A stretch of DNA of 64,000 nucleotides from Montifringilla adamsi (Eukaryota; Chordata; Aves; Passeriformes; Passeridae): positions 1 to 64,000 of the forward strand of contig JAGGNK010006548.1 in NCBI GenBank assembly GCA_017590115.1, given 5' to 3'. Both the position numbers and the translations under genes were made by a program. The notes under the pieces are model-generated. The model made no database searches. It had not been told where the DNA came from and was given only the letters and a program-made list of their open reading frames with translations. This document shows positions 22,507 through 35,692 of the stretch, in pieces (within the stretch, counting starts at the first letter, position 1; the number at the start of each line of letters is the position of its first letter).

Positions 22507-22979
22507 GGGCCCCTCACTGCAAGGAGAGCACTGAGGGGCTGGAGCGTGTCCAGGGCAGGGAACGGGGCTGGGAAGGGGCTGGAGCCCCAGGAGAGGCTGA
22601 GTGAGCTGGGAACTGGCTGAGCCTGGAGAAAAGGAGGCTCAGGGGGGACCTTGTGGCTCTGCACAGCTCCTGACAGGAGGGGACAGCCGGGGGGGTCGGG
22701 CTCTGCTCCCAGGGAACAGGGACAGGAGGAGAGGGAACAGCCCCAAGTTGCACCAGAGAAAGTTTAGGTATGATATTGGGAACATTTTGTCACTGAAAGA
22801 GCAGTAAACTGTTGGAACAGATTGTTCAGGGTGATGGTGGAAACACCATCCCTGGAAGAATTTAAAAGCCATGTAGATGTGACACGGGGATGAGATTTAG
22901 TGGTGGGCTCGGCAGTGCTTAGGGAATGGTTGCATTTCATTATTTTAGTGGACTTTTCCAACATTAATGATTCTATGAC
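22507..22979 (+). mobile_element. CR1 LINE 3' region, about 470 bp
   Basis: Plus orientation. CACTGAGGGGCTGGAGCGTGTCCAGGGCAGGGAACGGGGCTGGGAAGGGGCTGGAGC-type sequence leads into AGCCTGGAGAAAAGGAGGCTCAGGGGGGACC, then GGTGGAAACACCATCCCTGGAAGAATTTAAAAGCCATGTAGATGTG, and ends TCCAACATTAATGATTCTATGA. This is the CR1 3' end of the same subtype as the minus-strand copy at 58,290-58,725. Confidence 0.93.
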
Positions 22980-25900
22980 CTATGCAGTGGAGGTTGTAAT
23001 AAAATCAGGCCTTCAATATTGAAAAGTCAGGTCATAGTACAGGCTTGCCTAACAACTTTGTATTCTGACAAAGATTTTTCCTCTTCTGCACAAATTTTAT
23101 CTTCCTCACGATTTCCTTGTTGCAGCTGGTGGAAGAAGAACAAAGCAAATCATCTGCTCTGTGCTTTGGATTCTGTTCATCTTGTCTTGCTTTACCATAT
23201 GGAGTGACAATGGACTCTGCTATTCAGATCTTGTTTTGTTCTTTGAGAAGTACGGGGAAGGAGGCATTTATTAAATTCAGTCAAGAGTGTCAGGAGCAAG
23301 ACTAAGCATCCCTCAGTGATTTAGCATCTCTGTGGTTGACAATCTTTCTGGAAGACTGGGCTCAGCTGCCCTCTGCAGTTTTTTATCCCTCAGTTTAAGC
23401 TCCTCACAGCATGCCATAATGCACATTTCTCCACGTCACTTCATGTAATTTTGCTGATGCAAAAAGAGTTTCATCCCCACTTTGTGGCCACAGCCTGGTG
23501 AAGTAGCTAATACAAGAGTCACCTCAGCTCAGTGCCTGTGCTTGTAGATACAAAGATCTGGACTCACATCTGCTGTAAAATGAGTACAGACAGAAAAAAT
23601 TAACAGCACAACACTGGACTGAAACATCCCCAGGGTTGTTCCTGTATTGGGTCACTTGCCTTTAGAGAATTGGAATAGGACATAGGGGAAAAGATGAGGG
23701 ACATCTCTACTGATAGTGCTTTTCGGGGAAACTGTGACTAGCTGTACAAAGATACAGAGATGGGATGAAAATTAATCTATTTCTATTGCAGTGCATTTCA
23801 GATCAGCTTCTCTTAGATCAGCTACCCGAGAGGAATGGAACAGAAAGCATGCCTGGGTGGAATGAGAGTAAAACATCAGATCTGGAAATAAAAAAGTAAA
23901 ATGTGGGTAATCCTCCAGATGATGCTGATTTTTAGAGTCTTAAGGGTGAAGTTAGGTGCTGAAGTCTTGTCATCTCCTGTCAGGAAATCTCCTTTCCATG
24001 TGGGTACATCCAAAAATATAAGAAGACAGTTTACTTATTTTTTCCAGTTTTCCTCTAGCTAAAGTGCCTTAGGTAACACAGTCCTGAATTTGATGGCTGG
24101 CTCTTTTAAAAATCTTGGAATTTTTGTTCCTTTTACAAAGCACTAACCACAGGAAAACTTTAATTAGAGTATGTAAATCTTTTACCCTTTCTATGAAATC
24201 AGATCCCTCACTGATGCCTCACTGCCTCAGTACTGACCTCTTTCACTATTTTGTGCTTTATAGTGGAGAAGAACCAGACAAAAAATCATATTTATGTTGT
24301 TCTCAGTGGGGCTTAGGGACATTAACTAGCTGAATATGAGTTGCTTTGAGCCACATGCAATCTATGAGTCTCCTGTCACACAGTTCCTTCCCCAGGTGCC
24401 AAGGCTTAAGCTGCACACATATGTGGGACAGGACAGCAGGGATAACTTTCTCTGAAACCTTATTTATTTACAAGAAAAAGTTAAAGCTTAAGGTAATTTC
24501 CACTCTGCTACTGAATCTCCAGCTACAATTACAACTACTGAATCTGCAACTACAACCAGTTCTGAAATGAAGAGAGCAGAAAAATTACACATGAGTTAAA
24601 GCAATAATCAATGTGTCTCATGATGGAGCTAAGTACTGAATGCATAAATGTGAATATTACCAAGCATTTGCAAGGAAACTTCAATTATTTCACAAGGCGT
24701 GTGCTGTAAAATGAAATTATTTTCAGTTAAAAGAAACACATTAAAAAAAGAAAGCAAAGCCTCAAGACACGTCAATCAAAACAATGCATAATTCTAAATT
24801 ATTTATTGATTTATTTATTTTGCTTTTTTACCCACTGCAAAACTCAGATAGGTAGAAAGATCTGAAAAGAGACAAAGCCAAAAGAGACAAACCAGACCTC
24901 AAAGGAGTCACACTCTCCCCTCCAAGTCACCCCATTGGCTCCAGTCTGTTCCAAAACAAAAAACTGCAAAAATTAATTAGCCCCTAGGAGTTACAAGAGC
25001 AAGCTGTAGTAGCACTAATTAATCCTCAAATCAGGGTGAACCAGATCACAATTCTTCGAGCATTGGAGAGCAGCACTGCTGTGAGGTGGAGGCTGAGCTT
25101 CAGGGGATGCCAGGAGGGACCCAGATCTGCTTCAGGCATCCTCAACACCATCAGGCTTGGCAGCTGTGTCCACAGCACTGAGGGACAGCCCTGCCACTGG
25201 AAAAAATGCCCAGCAGTGAGGCCAGAGGTTCTCTGGGCATGGAGTCAAGCTGCCAGAGCGTTTGGCAGCTCTTTTGGAAACCCCCAGAACAACCTCCTTG
25301 AGGACTATGCCAGCAGGTTGGGAAGTTGCAAGCTGCCAGCTTGACAGGAAGGTAACCTCAGGCAACACACTTTGAATGTCATAAACACCCCTTACATTAT
25401 TTGCCCTTAACCATCTTGGTTAATTTTTTCAAAAGGAGAAATTTCCGAACTGAAAAGATTTACAGTATTTATTTTGTTAATTGCTTAAATTATTTTTTTT
25501 GTTGATACTCAGCTCCAGGGTCTACCTTTCCTGATTTACTGCATAAAGTAAATTGAGAGATATTTCTCTTTTATTAAATAACTTCAAAATAGCTCTCTAA
25601 TGACAGGATGTTTTCATTGCAATCAGTAATAAAATCCTCCTTAATTCAGAGGAATTGCTATGCAAACACTCTGTATGTTTCCAACACTTTCCTTCAAGAA
25701 TTTTCTAATTCCAATTCCAAGCTTTTCACTTAAAAAAAAAAAAAAGGCATAAAAAAAAAACCTGTAGGAAGCCCAAGTAAAGTCTCTCCCACTTAAGACT
25801 TCTAGCAGAGAATTCAAATAGACCTAAGCTCAAAATAGCAGGAAGGAAAGAATCTTTGTGAAATGAAGGATGATGTTTCACTCTTCAAAATTAAAACCGG

Positions 25901-26689
25901 AAATTGTTTACTTTCATGTGGCTAATAATCTTTTCATTAATCTGAACACATCTTTTTTCAAGATATTATGAAGTTTAATTTTGCACTTCTGAGCTGTAAT
26001 ATGCTAGAGAAATGCAGACTGTCATTGCAGCTTGTTAACCATTTAGGCAGAGTTTTTCAATTATCTAGAGAGGGTAATTACTTACAAAAGTATTGCAATC
26101 ATAATCCTCACCCACCTCTGCTGACATCAGTATGAATTTCAGCTCTCTAGGAGAGTTTTTATTCTGTGTGTTATTTCCTTTGTCTCATGATTATCAGTTT
26201 CTTTTACATTAAGTTCAATGCATCTGCAAATCACTAGAAAATAGTAATTTTTGCTGTGATGTTTCTCACGGATATGTTCCTCACAACAGTCAAACTTTCT
26301 GAGACAAAAACAAAATGAGTGACTGCCACTGTGGGTCTCTCATTTGTTTTGTAGGCTGAAGCTCTCAGGGCTGTAAATATGAAAAGAAAAAAAAATAGCT
26401 GCTAGTACTGCTGATTTCAATAATGTGCTTTTAAGAGTGTGTGTATTTGCAGAGGAGAAGTGAATACATTTGCTGCCATTTCAGGGACAAAAAGAAAAGG
26501 GAAAATGACCCATAAGGACAAAGTGTTGTTCATACTGAAGCAGTTTAGAGCTAAAGGACTCTACGGTAAGAATACATCTGTGAAGGTCTGAGGAAAGTAA
26601 ACAATGAATAGTGAAACACTGTGATTGAATTAGGATAGAGCTGACATGGAAGAAAGGCAGGCAAGTCCTAAAACCTCCTGGTGCTTAGT
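22980..26689. other. Intergenic sequence without recognised features
   Basis: AT-rich unique sequence with no recognisable gene or transposon. A slightly GC-richer island at 25,060-25,345 includes a 102-codon frame that I do not recognise. Confidence 0.5.
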
Positions 26690-26822
26690 GCTCAAGGCCA
26701 GGCTTTGTCAAGTGTTCAAGGCCAGGCTGCCCTGAGCAGTGAAAGGCACCGAGGTCAGAGGGGATGGAGCAAGATGATCTCCAAGGGCCTTTCCAACCCC
26801 AGACATTCCATGACATGATGAT
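26690..26822 (+). mobile_element. CR1 LINE 3' end, diverged
   Basis: Plus orientation. GTGTTCAAGGCCAGGCTG...GAGCAAGATGATCTCCAAGGGCCTTTCCAACCCCAGACATTCCATGACATGATG matches the CR1 3' end with a decayed tail. An internal short duplication, CTCAAGGCCAGGCT/TTCAAGGCCAGGCT, is visible at 26,690-26,730. Confidence 0.82.
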
Positions 26823-29512
26823 TAAGAAATGAACCTCAAAAAGCTCAACCACTATTTTTCATTATAGACCTTATCACTTCCATGGTGTGTGTTTTACAGT
26901 ATTTATTTTAGAGTCACAAAAAAAAAGGCCAAAATATTCATTCATGTAATTACAATATTGGATACCCCAGCTGCTGATTAAAAAAATTAAGATGAAGAAT
27001 GTAAAGATTGATCTTAAAAAGTCTCATGAGTAAAACAGATTTTTTTTTCAAGAAAATAAGATGCATTTGATAACTGTTATTTTTCTGCAGGCAGTATCAG
27101 AAGATTGCAATAGATTGGACAATTTCTAAGGTTGAATTCTGCTGTTAAGAGTCAGTATGTAAACTGGTAGTAATGGGAATAATGATTTTCTATACTCATT
27201 AAGTCAATATAATATGGTTATTTCACTACAATGTAAAACACATTTTGGAGAGACCACAGTGATATTAAGACACATCAGCTCACTATCTGACTATCAAGCT
27301 CTCCATTAACTACCTTAAATTAACGTTTAAATATCTTCAACATGTTTAAACAGAGAGCCGATTAACCATCCAGCACCCTCTGACTTTCTGTGCAGAACAG
27401 GAGCTAATGATTTCTCAAGTGTCAGTGGCTGAAGCCTTACAAATTTAATGGGAGACTTGCTATGCAATCTTTCTGCTGTCTTGATAAATTCAGGGGAAAT
27501 GGCTTTTGACCATTGAAATGGCTACAGTCACCGGGGGGAAGCAGGTGGTTGCCAGCAGGCAGGAGGAGGTGTTCTACCACCCCTGTCAGGACCAGGAATT
27601 TTGACAAGATGAAGGTGGAGTTAAGTTAAAGAGTGAAGGAATTTCACTGGAAAAGTTCCTTGGAATAAGAGCAGGACTTGAAGACATCCAAATGCAGAAG
27701 AAACTCTAGGAGAGTGTGGGACAGAATGTTGAGGGCTTTCAGCAGATTAAGTAGCAAATAGGTCCTTAGGAGTTTTGTGCAAAAGGCATTCTTGACTTGG
27801 TGGCCCTTCAGTCCCTTGGAAAGTCCATATCACACTTCATTGCATCTCTGTGTGTGTTCAGGCACATCTTCCACATGCTGCACTCTGGCTTTGAGCTTTA
27901 ACAACCTTGTCATCTCCTGAAGCATTCTCAACCTGCAACTGCAGCTAAAAGCAGCTTTCAAATAAAGCAAGGATCCTAAGATTTCACTGCATGAAGGAGA
28001 GCAGAAATTACCTGTGAGGGTCTTCCCTGTATCACAAGTCATGATATGTTTTCTATCTCTCTTCTCTCATTCTCTCACAGTGCTCCAGGGTGAAATCCTA
28101 CCCTTTCTGGAGATAATGGAAGATTTCCTTTTGAGTCCACCCAGCCATAATTTAACCTTTTTACATTGCCTTTAACTGTGTCGGTTGCTTTTCTCCTAGT
28201 CCTATCGCAGCAAAAAAACCCCCAAAAAAACAAAATCAAAAAACAAAAAACCAAAACCAAAACAAAACAAAACAAAACAAAAAAACAAACAACAAAACCA
28301 AACAAAAAATCCAAAAACAAACAAACAAATAAAAAGCAAACAAACAAAAAAAACCACTCTGCATTAAACTCAGTTAACTTAATTGCAAAAAAACCCCACC
28401 CCAAACAATCAAAACCCAAAACCATAAAACAAAAACCCCAGGATAGTTTAGAATAGTTTCACATTTTTGTTTTGATGCCAAAAAGTCCCAGAAAGTTTGC
28501 TCTCCTTACTGCAGTATAAAATGAAAGGGTAAATGAGGTGAGCATGAGTTTGGTGGTTGAACATCCGGAAACAGACTCTCATTCTTTGCAGGTGTGTCTG
28601 CAAAGCAACAGCATTAGCATGAAGAAACATGGATATTTCTTGGCACAGTTTACATCCCCATTTGGTGCAAACTTACTTTTCACTGTAGTGGAGCTATGTA
28701 TGCTTTAAAATGTCTTGGAGTTCATTTCTACTTACATCAACATGTTATGTGGAAACCCAATAATTTCTTGGGACTTCTGTTGATTTTTGCATTAACTTAT
28801 ACCATTTCAATTGCAGCTAAAAAAATATACAAAAGTAGAATAAATATTTCTGCTCTTATTCTCCAAATGAATGGCTTTTCACTGGTGCCCTGATGACCAT
28901 TATACAAGATGACCCACTACACTGACATCTGTAAGGACACCTGCATGAGTAAAACCCCTTCTATACCAGACTGAAGCTCTGGACTGTGGTATAGGTAAAT
29001 AACTTGTTGCCAGCATTCACAGTTTTATCTTGGATATCAGTGCTGGAAATTTTTTTAAATCCCCAAGTTTGTGGGCCATGGAGTTAATTGAAAATTCTGT
29101 TTTATTTTTAAAATCAAGTGCAAAAAATTCAGAGAGTCAAAACGCAAAAGCAAAAGCCTGACCCTTACCTAGGAGCTCAGAGGACACAAGCTGCAGCTGC
29201 AGATTTTACTCAAACCACTGCATGGGTGAGTTAAGAAGGCTTGGTGTGCCTCAGTAGATTAAAGGTGCCTGTAAGGGTTGTTTTCTGAAGGCTCAGAGTT
29301 TTACAATAGAACCAATTTCCTGTGTACTTGGTATCGTAGTGATAACCCGTCAAAAAGTCCCACTGTACCACAAATACAAAGGGCTAAGCTTGTTTTTTAT
29401 GCCTTAGGCTTTTTCCACTTCTGTAACCGGTCATGTTGTTCTTTTTGTTATGATCCTGCACTCTTTTTTCTGTTCCTTGGGTTTTGATTTTTTATTCCCC
29501 TGAGGTTTTAGT
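26823..29512. other. Intergenic sequence with a large A/C-rich low-complexity tract
   Basis: No gene is recognised. The tract at about 28,206-28,440 is nearly all A and C on the plus strand. The stretch at 27,280-27,480 is unique sequence of even composition and might be a conserved non-coding element, but nothing in the sequence proves this. Confidence 0.5.
28206..28440. repeat. (CAAAA)n-type low-complexity tract
   Basis: AAAAC, AAAACC and AAAC units run for about 235 bases, interrupted once near 28,355-28,385 by normal sequence. Frames on both strands here (Lys/Thr-rich and Phe/Val-rich) are artefacts. Confidence 0.92.
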
Positions 29513-30786
29513 TGGGGATATCAAAGAGGAATATCAAAAATGCCAGGAACCCTGTGTGGATGCACAAGGAGCTCATGGGCAAACTCAGACACAAAAAAGG
29601 AAGCCTGCAGAGGGTGAAAGCAGGGACAGGTAGCCTGGGAGGAATACAGAGAGATTGTCTGAGCAGATGGGGTCCAGGCTAGCAAAGATAAACTCCTAGA
29701 AGAATTATATCTCTCATGGGGCATGAAGGACAACTTGAGGAGTTTCTATAGGTATGATGATGATTAGAAGGAGATAAGGGAAAGTGTGCTCCCTGTCCAG
29801 AAGGAAGCAGGAGGTCTCATTGCTTCTGAGGTGCTCCAGGCCACACTGCTCAAGGTGCAGAAGGCAAAGGCAAGAACTGAGAGAATGAAGAACTGCCCGC
29901 TGTCAAAGATTGGGTTTGAGACAATCTGAGGAAACAAAAGCTGTATAGAGTCTTATGAGACACAACTGCAGATCCTGAGAAAAGTGGTGAAATTAATGGC
30001 TAAGCCACTGTCCATCATATCTGAGAAGTCTTGGCCATGTTCCAGGTCCTGCAGGTGGGTCAGGGCCATCCCAATCACAAGTAGAGTCCCAGCAGAGAAT
30101 GGCTTGAGGGCAAACCAGGAGAGAGGGACTTGGGGGTGTTGTTGAGAAGCTCCACGGGACCCAGCCATGTGCGCTGGCTGCCCAGAGAGCCCCAGCTGTG
30201 TCCTGGGATGCATCAGAAGAAGTCTGGCCACCAGGTCGAGGTGGGGAGGGACTCTGCCCCTCTGCTCCTCCCTGGTGAGGCCCCATCTGCAGGGCTGCAT
30301 CCGCCTCTGTGGTCCCCAAGGTACGCCATGGACCTGTTGGAGCAAGTCCAGAGCATTTTGGAGGCCACAAAATGCTCCAAGGCTTGGAGCCCCTCTAGGC
30401 AGGTGGAGAGAGCTGGGAGTGTTCAGCCTGGGGAAGAGTCCAGGGAGATCTTAGAGCCCCTTCCAGTGCCTAAATTGGCCTAATAAGAAAGATGGGGAGA
30501 AACTTTTTAGCAGGGCCTGTAGCAATAGAAAAAGAAGTAATGTGTTTGAACTAAAAGAGGGCAATTTAGGTTAGATATAAAAAATAAATCCTTTCTGTGT
30601 GGGTCATGAGGCCTTGACACAGGTTGCCCACAGATACTATGGCTGCCCCATCCCTGGAAATGTTCTAGGACAGGCTGGACAGGGCTTGGAGCAGCCCAGG
30701 ATAGTGGAAGGTGTCCCTGCCCATGGCAGGGCGTGGAAGAAGAGCTTTAATGTCCTTTCCAACCCAAACCATTCTGTGATTCTGTG
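29513..30786 (+). mobile_element. CR1 LINE with reverse-transcriptase remnant and internal deletion
   Basis: This is the most extensive CR1 copy in the window. The 5' part (29,513-30,060) follows the ORF2 region between the endonuclease and reverse-transcriptase domains: ATGCACAAGGAGCTCATGG, GGAAGCCTGCAGAGGGTG, GCCTGGGAGGAATACAGAGAGATTGTC, then CTAAGCCACTGTCCATCATATCTGAGAAGTC. The next 60 bases jump to the end of ORF2 (GAATGGCTTGAGGGCAAACC...GGGACTTGGGGGTGTTG, near 30,095-30,140), so about 1 kb coding the catalytic core is missing. The 3' part then runs through GACCTGTTGGAGCAAGTCC and the 3' untranslated region to CCAACCCAAACCATTCTGTGATTCTGTG. Many frameshifts and stops make it inactive. Confidence 0.93.
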
Positions 30787-32423
30787 TTAACACTGGAATA
30801 CTTTTAAAGTTAATCCAGATGCAAAAGAGAATGGGAGCACCAGTCGTTTTTTTTTTGTTTTGTTTTTTTTTGTTTGTTTGTTTGTTTGTTTGTTTGTTTT
30901 TTGTTTTTTTTCCCCCAATATATATTCTTATATATTAAGAAGGGCACAGGCAAATTGATGTGCCCAGTTATTTCACTTCTGTTGTGTGCATAAACTACAA
31001 AGAGCAGTAATGCTGTTCTTGCTCCTTTTGTTTAGGGAGGAAAGACAGTCAGCTTCCATTAGCCTATTAAAGTGCTGATAGCTCTTTCTGATGTCTGCAG
31101 AACTGCTCAAAGAACAACTACCAGTTCATTGATGTGCTAAAACAAGCTACTAGATAACACCTTCTGTGATTTTTAGATACAGCTGGAAGGCATGATTAAC
31201 CAGCTGTGTCCTCTTTAAGTGTCTGGTGCCCCAGCACTGACTGGGAGACACAGCTTAGGACCTGATTATGCACTGAATAGACTCCAGTAACTGAGGCATT
31301 TCAACTATCTGAGATCCAGACAAGTGTGAAAATACTGTGCCATCATACCACTCTTCCCTAATTTTAAGAAATGTGATTTAGAACTCTTTTTGTATAACAA
31401 TTTAAATAAGCTTTTCACTTCTTTTCCCATGTCTGTACTCTGTTATTTATTTGCTGCATTACAGCAATGCAGACGACAGTGCTCTTTCTGTAGACACACA
31501 CGAAAATACAAACCATTTTGAAATATGCTTGTGCTTCATTCTGTTGCATGTGGTAGAGACACAGACCTTTGAATAAACTGGCACACAAAGACATCTGCCC
31601 TTTGAAATGAAATGTTACCTTCAGCTCCAGGTGGTCAGCTGGCAAAAGTGAATCAGAAGAGGCAGTGACCAAAAAGGTCTGTTTAATGGGAAAGTTGTAT
31701 GGAAATAAGGGTGTTCCCGTTGTTTGGACACATCTGCTGGGTCTGGCTGTTTGCCCTTTGGCCTGAGAAGAGGCAGCAGTCACCATGGAGGAATCAGCTA
31801 AGACCTAGACCAGGGGGGAAAATATGGGATTTGATGATACTGCTCAAAGCACAAAGACCAGCTCACTATGGAGAGAGGAGAATTTATGTTCCTGACTCAT
31901 GTGTAGAATCATGTGAGGAAGCACAAATGTGCTTGGGGCTCTTCTCACTTAATATTGCACAAAAACATAATGCAAAACTGACACAGACTCAGAGGGATTA
32001 TTGTTGAGAGTAAAAACCCTCAGAATCTCTTCTTTTTGGATGAGGAACTGAAAAACAGAGGTGACACTAGACTCCTGTTTTTTCCTGGCTTGGTCCTGAT
32101 TTCACCATGAATGCTCAGATAGTCTGAGCTACCTAAGCCTTATTCATGCTCTGCACTGCAAAGAGGGCAAGTAGAAAGGCAGAAGAAAGAAGGTGACAGT
32201 CAACTCCTGCTCTTGCTCTGCCTCTGCACACAATATGGGTGCAAGGAGCTTGAGCCAGCCAACTCTGAGGTATGTGATCCAATCTCCCTGTACTTCAGCT
32301 GTGCACTCCTGAAAGAGCACAGCCATAGAGACCTAGATCACTGGGGATTTTAGATTTCAGAAGTCACCCTCAGCTTGGAAACTAAGGACACTTTTAACTG
32401 TGATGTCAACTATTGTCTTAATT
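30787..32423. other. Intergenic sequence with a T/G-rich tract
   Basis: No gene is recognised. A (GTTT)n tract lies at about 30,846-30,912. Frames of 123 and 102 codons at 31,415-32,007 on opposite strands overlap each other and match nothing I know. Confidence 0.5.
30846..30912. repeat. (GTTT)n low-complexity tract
   Basis: GTTT units with flanking T runs, immediately downstream of the CR1 3' end. Confidence 0.92.
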
Positions 32424-32680
32424 CACAGAATCAGATAATCATAGAATGATTTCGTTTGGAAGGTACCTTTAAGATAATGTAATTCCAATTCCCCTGCCAG
32501 GGAAAATGACACATTCACTAGATCAGGCTGCTCAAAGCTCTATCCAGCCTCTGGAATACTTCCAGAGATGGGGCAGCCACAGTTTCTCAGGGCAGCCTGT
32601 TGCAGTGCTTCCCCACCCCCTTATTTATTCCTGATGTCAAATCTAACCCTTCCCTCTTAGATTCTTATGGGTTTAAGCCA
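32424..32680 (-). mobile_element. CR1 LINE 3' end
   Basis: Minus orientation. CACAGAATCAGATAATCATAGAATGATTTCGTTTGGAAGGTACC, then CACTAGATCAGGCTGCTCAAAGC and CCTCTGGAATACTTCCAGAGATGGGGCAGCCACAG. This is a typical tail and 3' untranslated region with moderate divergence. Confidence 0.93.
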
Positions 32681-34424
32681 AATATCATGAGAGTCAGCTC
32701 CAGATTAAACAGCCAGTGCACACAGGGGTGTCCAGATGCACCTCCTGCCATGATCTGTGCTGGCTTACAGCTCAGTTGTTCACACACAGATATCCAGAAG
32801 TATCTGAGGCATCCTCAGGTTTTGTCTAACTTTTATTGGAATGGTCCCATACAGCAGATGCCTCCCACCACAAAGGTTTTGTGTCCCCGGAGAGGTGCAC
32901 AGAGATAACTAAAACCGGACACCATCACTAGTTTGGTGAATGGCTCAGTCTCCACTGAATATACAAAGCAGATGCCCATTGATCTGTGAACATCTTCATA
33001 TAGGTGTCTTAATCTTGAAATAAATCTCAAGCAGATTAGAGTCAGTCTTAAAAAACAGTAGGTAGATTGTGAACTCATTATCTTCTGAGTGTTAAATCCA
33101 AAAGATTTTGAAATACAAAACGTGCTTTTTACTGTTTCATAAAACAAGCTGTACTTCATTACTCACTTGGAGCTGTCTCTAAGAATCATTTCTATAGATA
33201 CTCTGACAGTAATTCTCCTCCACAGGGAACTGCTTTTGTTGTCTTAATAATTTTATGGAATAAGATTATACCCACACTGTTTCAAAAGCAGCCCTAAGGC
33301 CTAATTTGCCAGCTGTCCTCAAGGTCTGCTGTCATGTGGGGCTAGTAGTTAAGTTTCAGATGACCACCTGGTGCAAGAAGAGGGAAAACCTTTAATTTGC
33401 CAGCTAAGTTGAACTGCTCTCTGGTGCAACATAAATGGGCTTCAGAAACTAAGATATGGGTTGTCAAAACCTGCTACTTCTGTAAATGCCCACAGCTGAG
33501 GATTTATTCCCAGAGCAGCTGACTAGTTGATGGAGGGAAAGGACATAATTCTTGATGTCAGGCTGCTTCTTATTCCTTTCTTCTTAACCCTGAACAGATC
33601 TGTAAGTGAACTGTAAGGTAAAGAGCAGACCTTACTATGCACTTTTTCTTTTTGTAGGCTACTCACCGTCACTGCTAGACACAAATGAGTGGTTTGTGCT
33701 TACAGGAGATGGCACAAAAGTGTAAAGAATTCTCTGTTTAACAATAATTCTGATCAAAATGTCAAAAGCTTATTCACTGCTCCGTGTCAAACCTTGGAAA
33801 TAATTGGCTTTTATGAAGAGAAGGCCATGATGCATTGGTGGTTGCCTGGGCAATTTCAGTGTCAAGTATGAACACCTCTGTGGAGTTTAAATACCTTTTC
33901 TTTAAGCCAGGTGAATATTTGCCATTTTAGTCCCCTGCTCCAATAATCTCAATCTTTGTTTGTGCTGATTTGTTGCCAAGGCACTCCCTGATCAGCAGAC
34001 ACTCCTGCTTTGCAGTGCTGCAGGGCTGGCACGGGGACAGCTGTGTCCCCAGGGAGCTGTCACAGGCATCAGAAAGAGAGGAGGAACTGTAGTGCATCCC
34101 AAACTCCTGAAGGCTTAGGGAGGAGAGAGAACAATAAGGTTACCTTGCCCCATCCCCATATTCTTGCAGGATTACTTTCAGTCGTAAGTCTCCAATCACA
34201 ATTGGAAAGGTGTGAGCCTGAGGTCCTCATCTCTTCTCAGGGGGCAGCTGTTGCACAGGCCAAGCTGTTAGAGCAGTGAGTGAAGATATAATTTCATTTT
34301 GGAATGATGGGAAAGGAGGAAGAAAGGAAAAAAATCCATGGTGTTTTACCTTTTCAGGATAACCAACTATCTTGGCAATATTTGCAAGTGGTTTAAAGAA
34401 AGTAGAAGTTTTGGCTCTTTAAGG
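32681..34424. other. Intergenic sequence without recognised features
   Basis: No gene, RNA gene or recognisable transposon. The 108-codon minus frame at 32,833-33,159 is not a protein I recognise. Confidence 0.5.
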
Positions 34425-34705
34425 TCAGAAAGGCCCTCTGGGATCACCAAGTCCAGCTATTAGCCCAGCACTGCCATGTTCACCACTAAGCTGTGTCCCC
34501 AAGTGCCACAGACACACACATCCCACCACTTCCCTGGACAGCCTGTTCCAGTGCCTGCACCCCTTCAGTGAAGACATTTTTCTGATGCCCAACCTAATCC
34601 TCCCCTCCAACACCTGAGGCCATTTCCTCTTGTTGTGTCCCTTGTTACCCAGGAGAGATAGAGCCACATCTGTCTGCAACCTCCTCTGGCCACTTCTCAT
34701 CAACA
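34425..34705 (-). mobile_element. CR1 LINE 3' region, older subtype
   Basis: Minus orientation. GATCACCAAGTCCAGC, CAAGTGCCACAGACACACACATCCCACCACTTCCCTGGACAGCCTGTTCCAGTGCCTG and CAGTGAAGACATTTTTCTGATGCCCAACCTAATCC follow the older CR1 subtype with a CACCACTTCCCTGG box. The terminal tail is missing. Confidence 0.9.
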
Positions 34706-35277
34706 ATGAATTTACAAATATTTAAATTCTTTCTGATTCTGAGGTTGATGCAGGTGGATACGGAAATATGAAGAATACTAAGATGATGGTAAGAGTTTGG
34801 GTTAACAGGAACATGGAAAGCTCAAATTCAGACTTTTTTTTGGACCACCAGGAAAGAGAAAAGGATGAGAAAAAACTTTGTACAGATTGATTAAAAGAAA
34901 AACTACTATAAAATTCCAAAGAAGAGGAAAAAAAACCCCAAAACTGAAAAACAAACAATAACCCTGAATGAATAAAAAGCTGCAGAGCTGAAAAAAAAAG
35001 AGATTGAAGAGAGAGAAGAGTTACTAATATTTCTTCATGCAGTGGTCATCAAAGGAGCAGTATAGAAAGATTTAGTGCAGAAAAAAAGCAGCAGCAATAG
35101 GATCCAAAGATCTCCTTGATGCAGAGAACGTCAATATTCATAGATAGTGGGGGTTTTTTATCAGCTTCAAGGGGATAAAAGCAGGCAGATAGCTGGAAAA
35201 GGATAATGATTCGTTAGTTTCCCCCTGAGGCTGGAAAGAATGACTAAATATACCTGTGTTTACTATGAAAAAAAATC
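34706..35277. other. Intergenic A-rich sequence
   Basis: No gene is recognised. Purine-rich stretches are present, especially 34,850-35,020. Confidence 0.55.
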
Positions 35278-35490
35278 TGTGATGGGTTTGTCCTGACTGG
35301 ATGCCAGGTTCTCATCAAACTGCTCCAACACTCCCCTCAGCTGGACAGAGAGGAAGAAAATAGGATGAAAAAAGGTTCATGGTTCAAGGTATTGTAATAA
35401 AGCAAAAGCAAAAACACCACACAGAAGCATGGGAAAGCAGATTTGTCCTTTACTTCCCATCAGCAGGGTGATGTCCAGAGACAGAAACAG
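35278..35490 (-). mobile_element. TGTGGTGG-family ERV LTR fragment
   Basis: It starts TGTGATGGGTTTGTCCTGACTGGATGCCAGG, then CACTCCCCTCAGCTGGACAGAGAGG...AAAAAGGTTCATGG. This is the same order of landmarks as the copy at 19,037, which starts TGTGGTGGATTGACCCTGGC and continues to GGTTCACG. Only the LTR end is preserved. A CR1 fragment follows directly. Confidence 0.7.
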
Positions 35491-35502
35491 AGAAGCCCTG
35501 AA

Positions 35503-35625
35503 AAGTTTGGGTTGTAAGGGACCTTTAAAGGTGCTCTTCTCCAACCCCTGCATTGACCAGGGACATTTTTTAGCTAGATCAGGTTGCTCAGAGCCCTGTC
35601 CAACCCGTCCTTCTTGGGAAGTCAG
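35503..35625 (-). mobile_element. CR1 LINE 3' end fragment
   Basis: Minus orientation. GTTTGGGTTGTAAGGGACCTTTAAAGGTGCTCTTCTCCAACCCCTGCATTGACCAGGGACATTTTTTAGCTAGATCAGGTTGCTCAGAGCCC is CR1 3' sequence without its tail. It lies against an LTR fragment. Confidence 0.88.
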
Positions 35626-35692
35626 GCTTCAGTACAGGCAAGGGTTGCTTCAGAAGACAAATGCTGTAATAATTAAAGATCCCCTCATCCCC

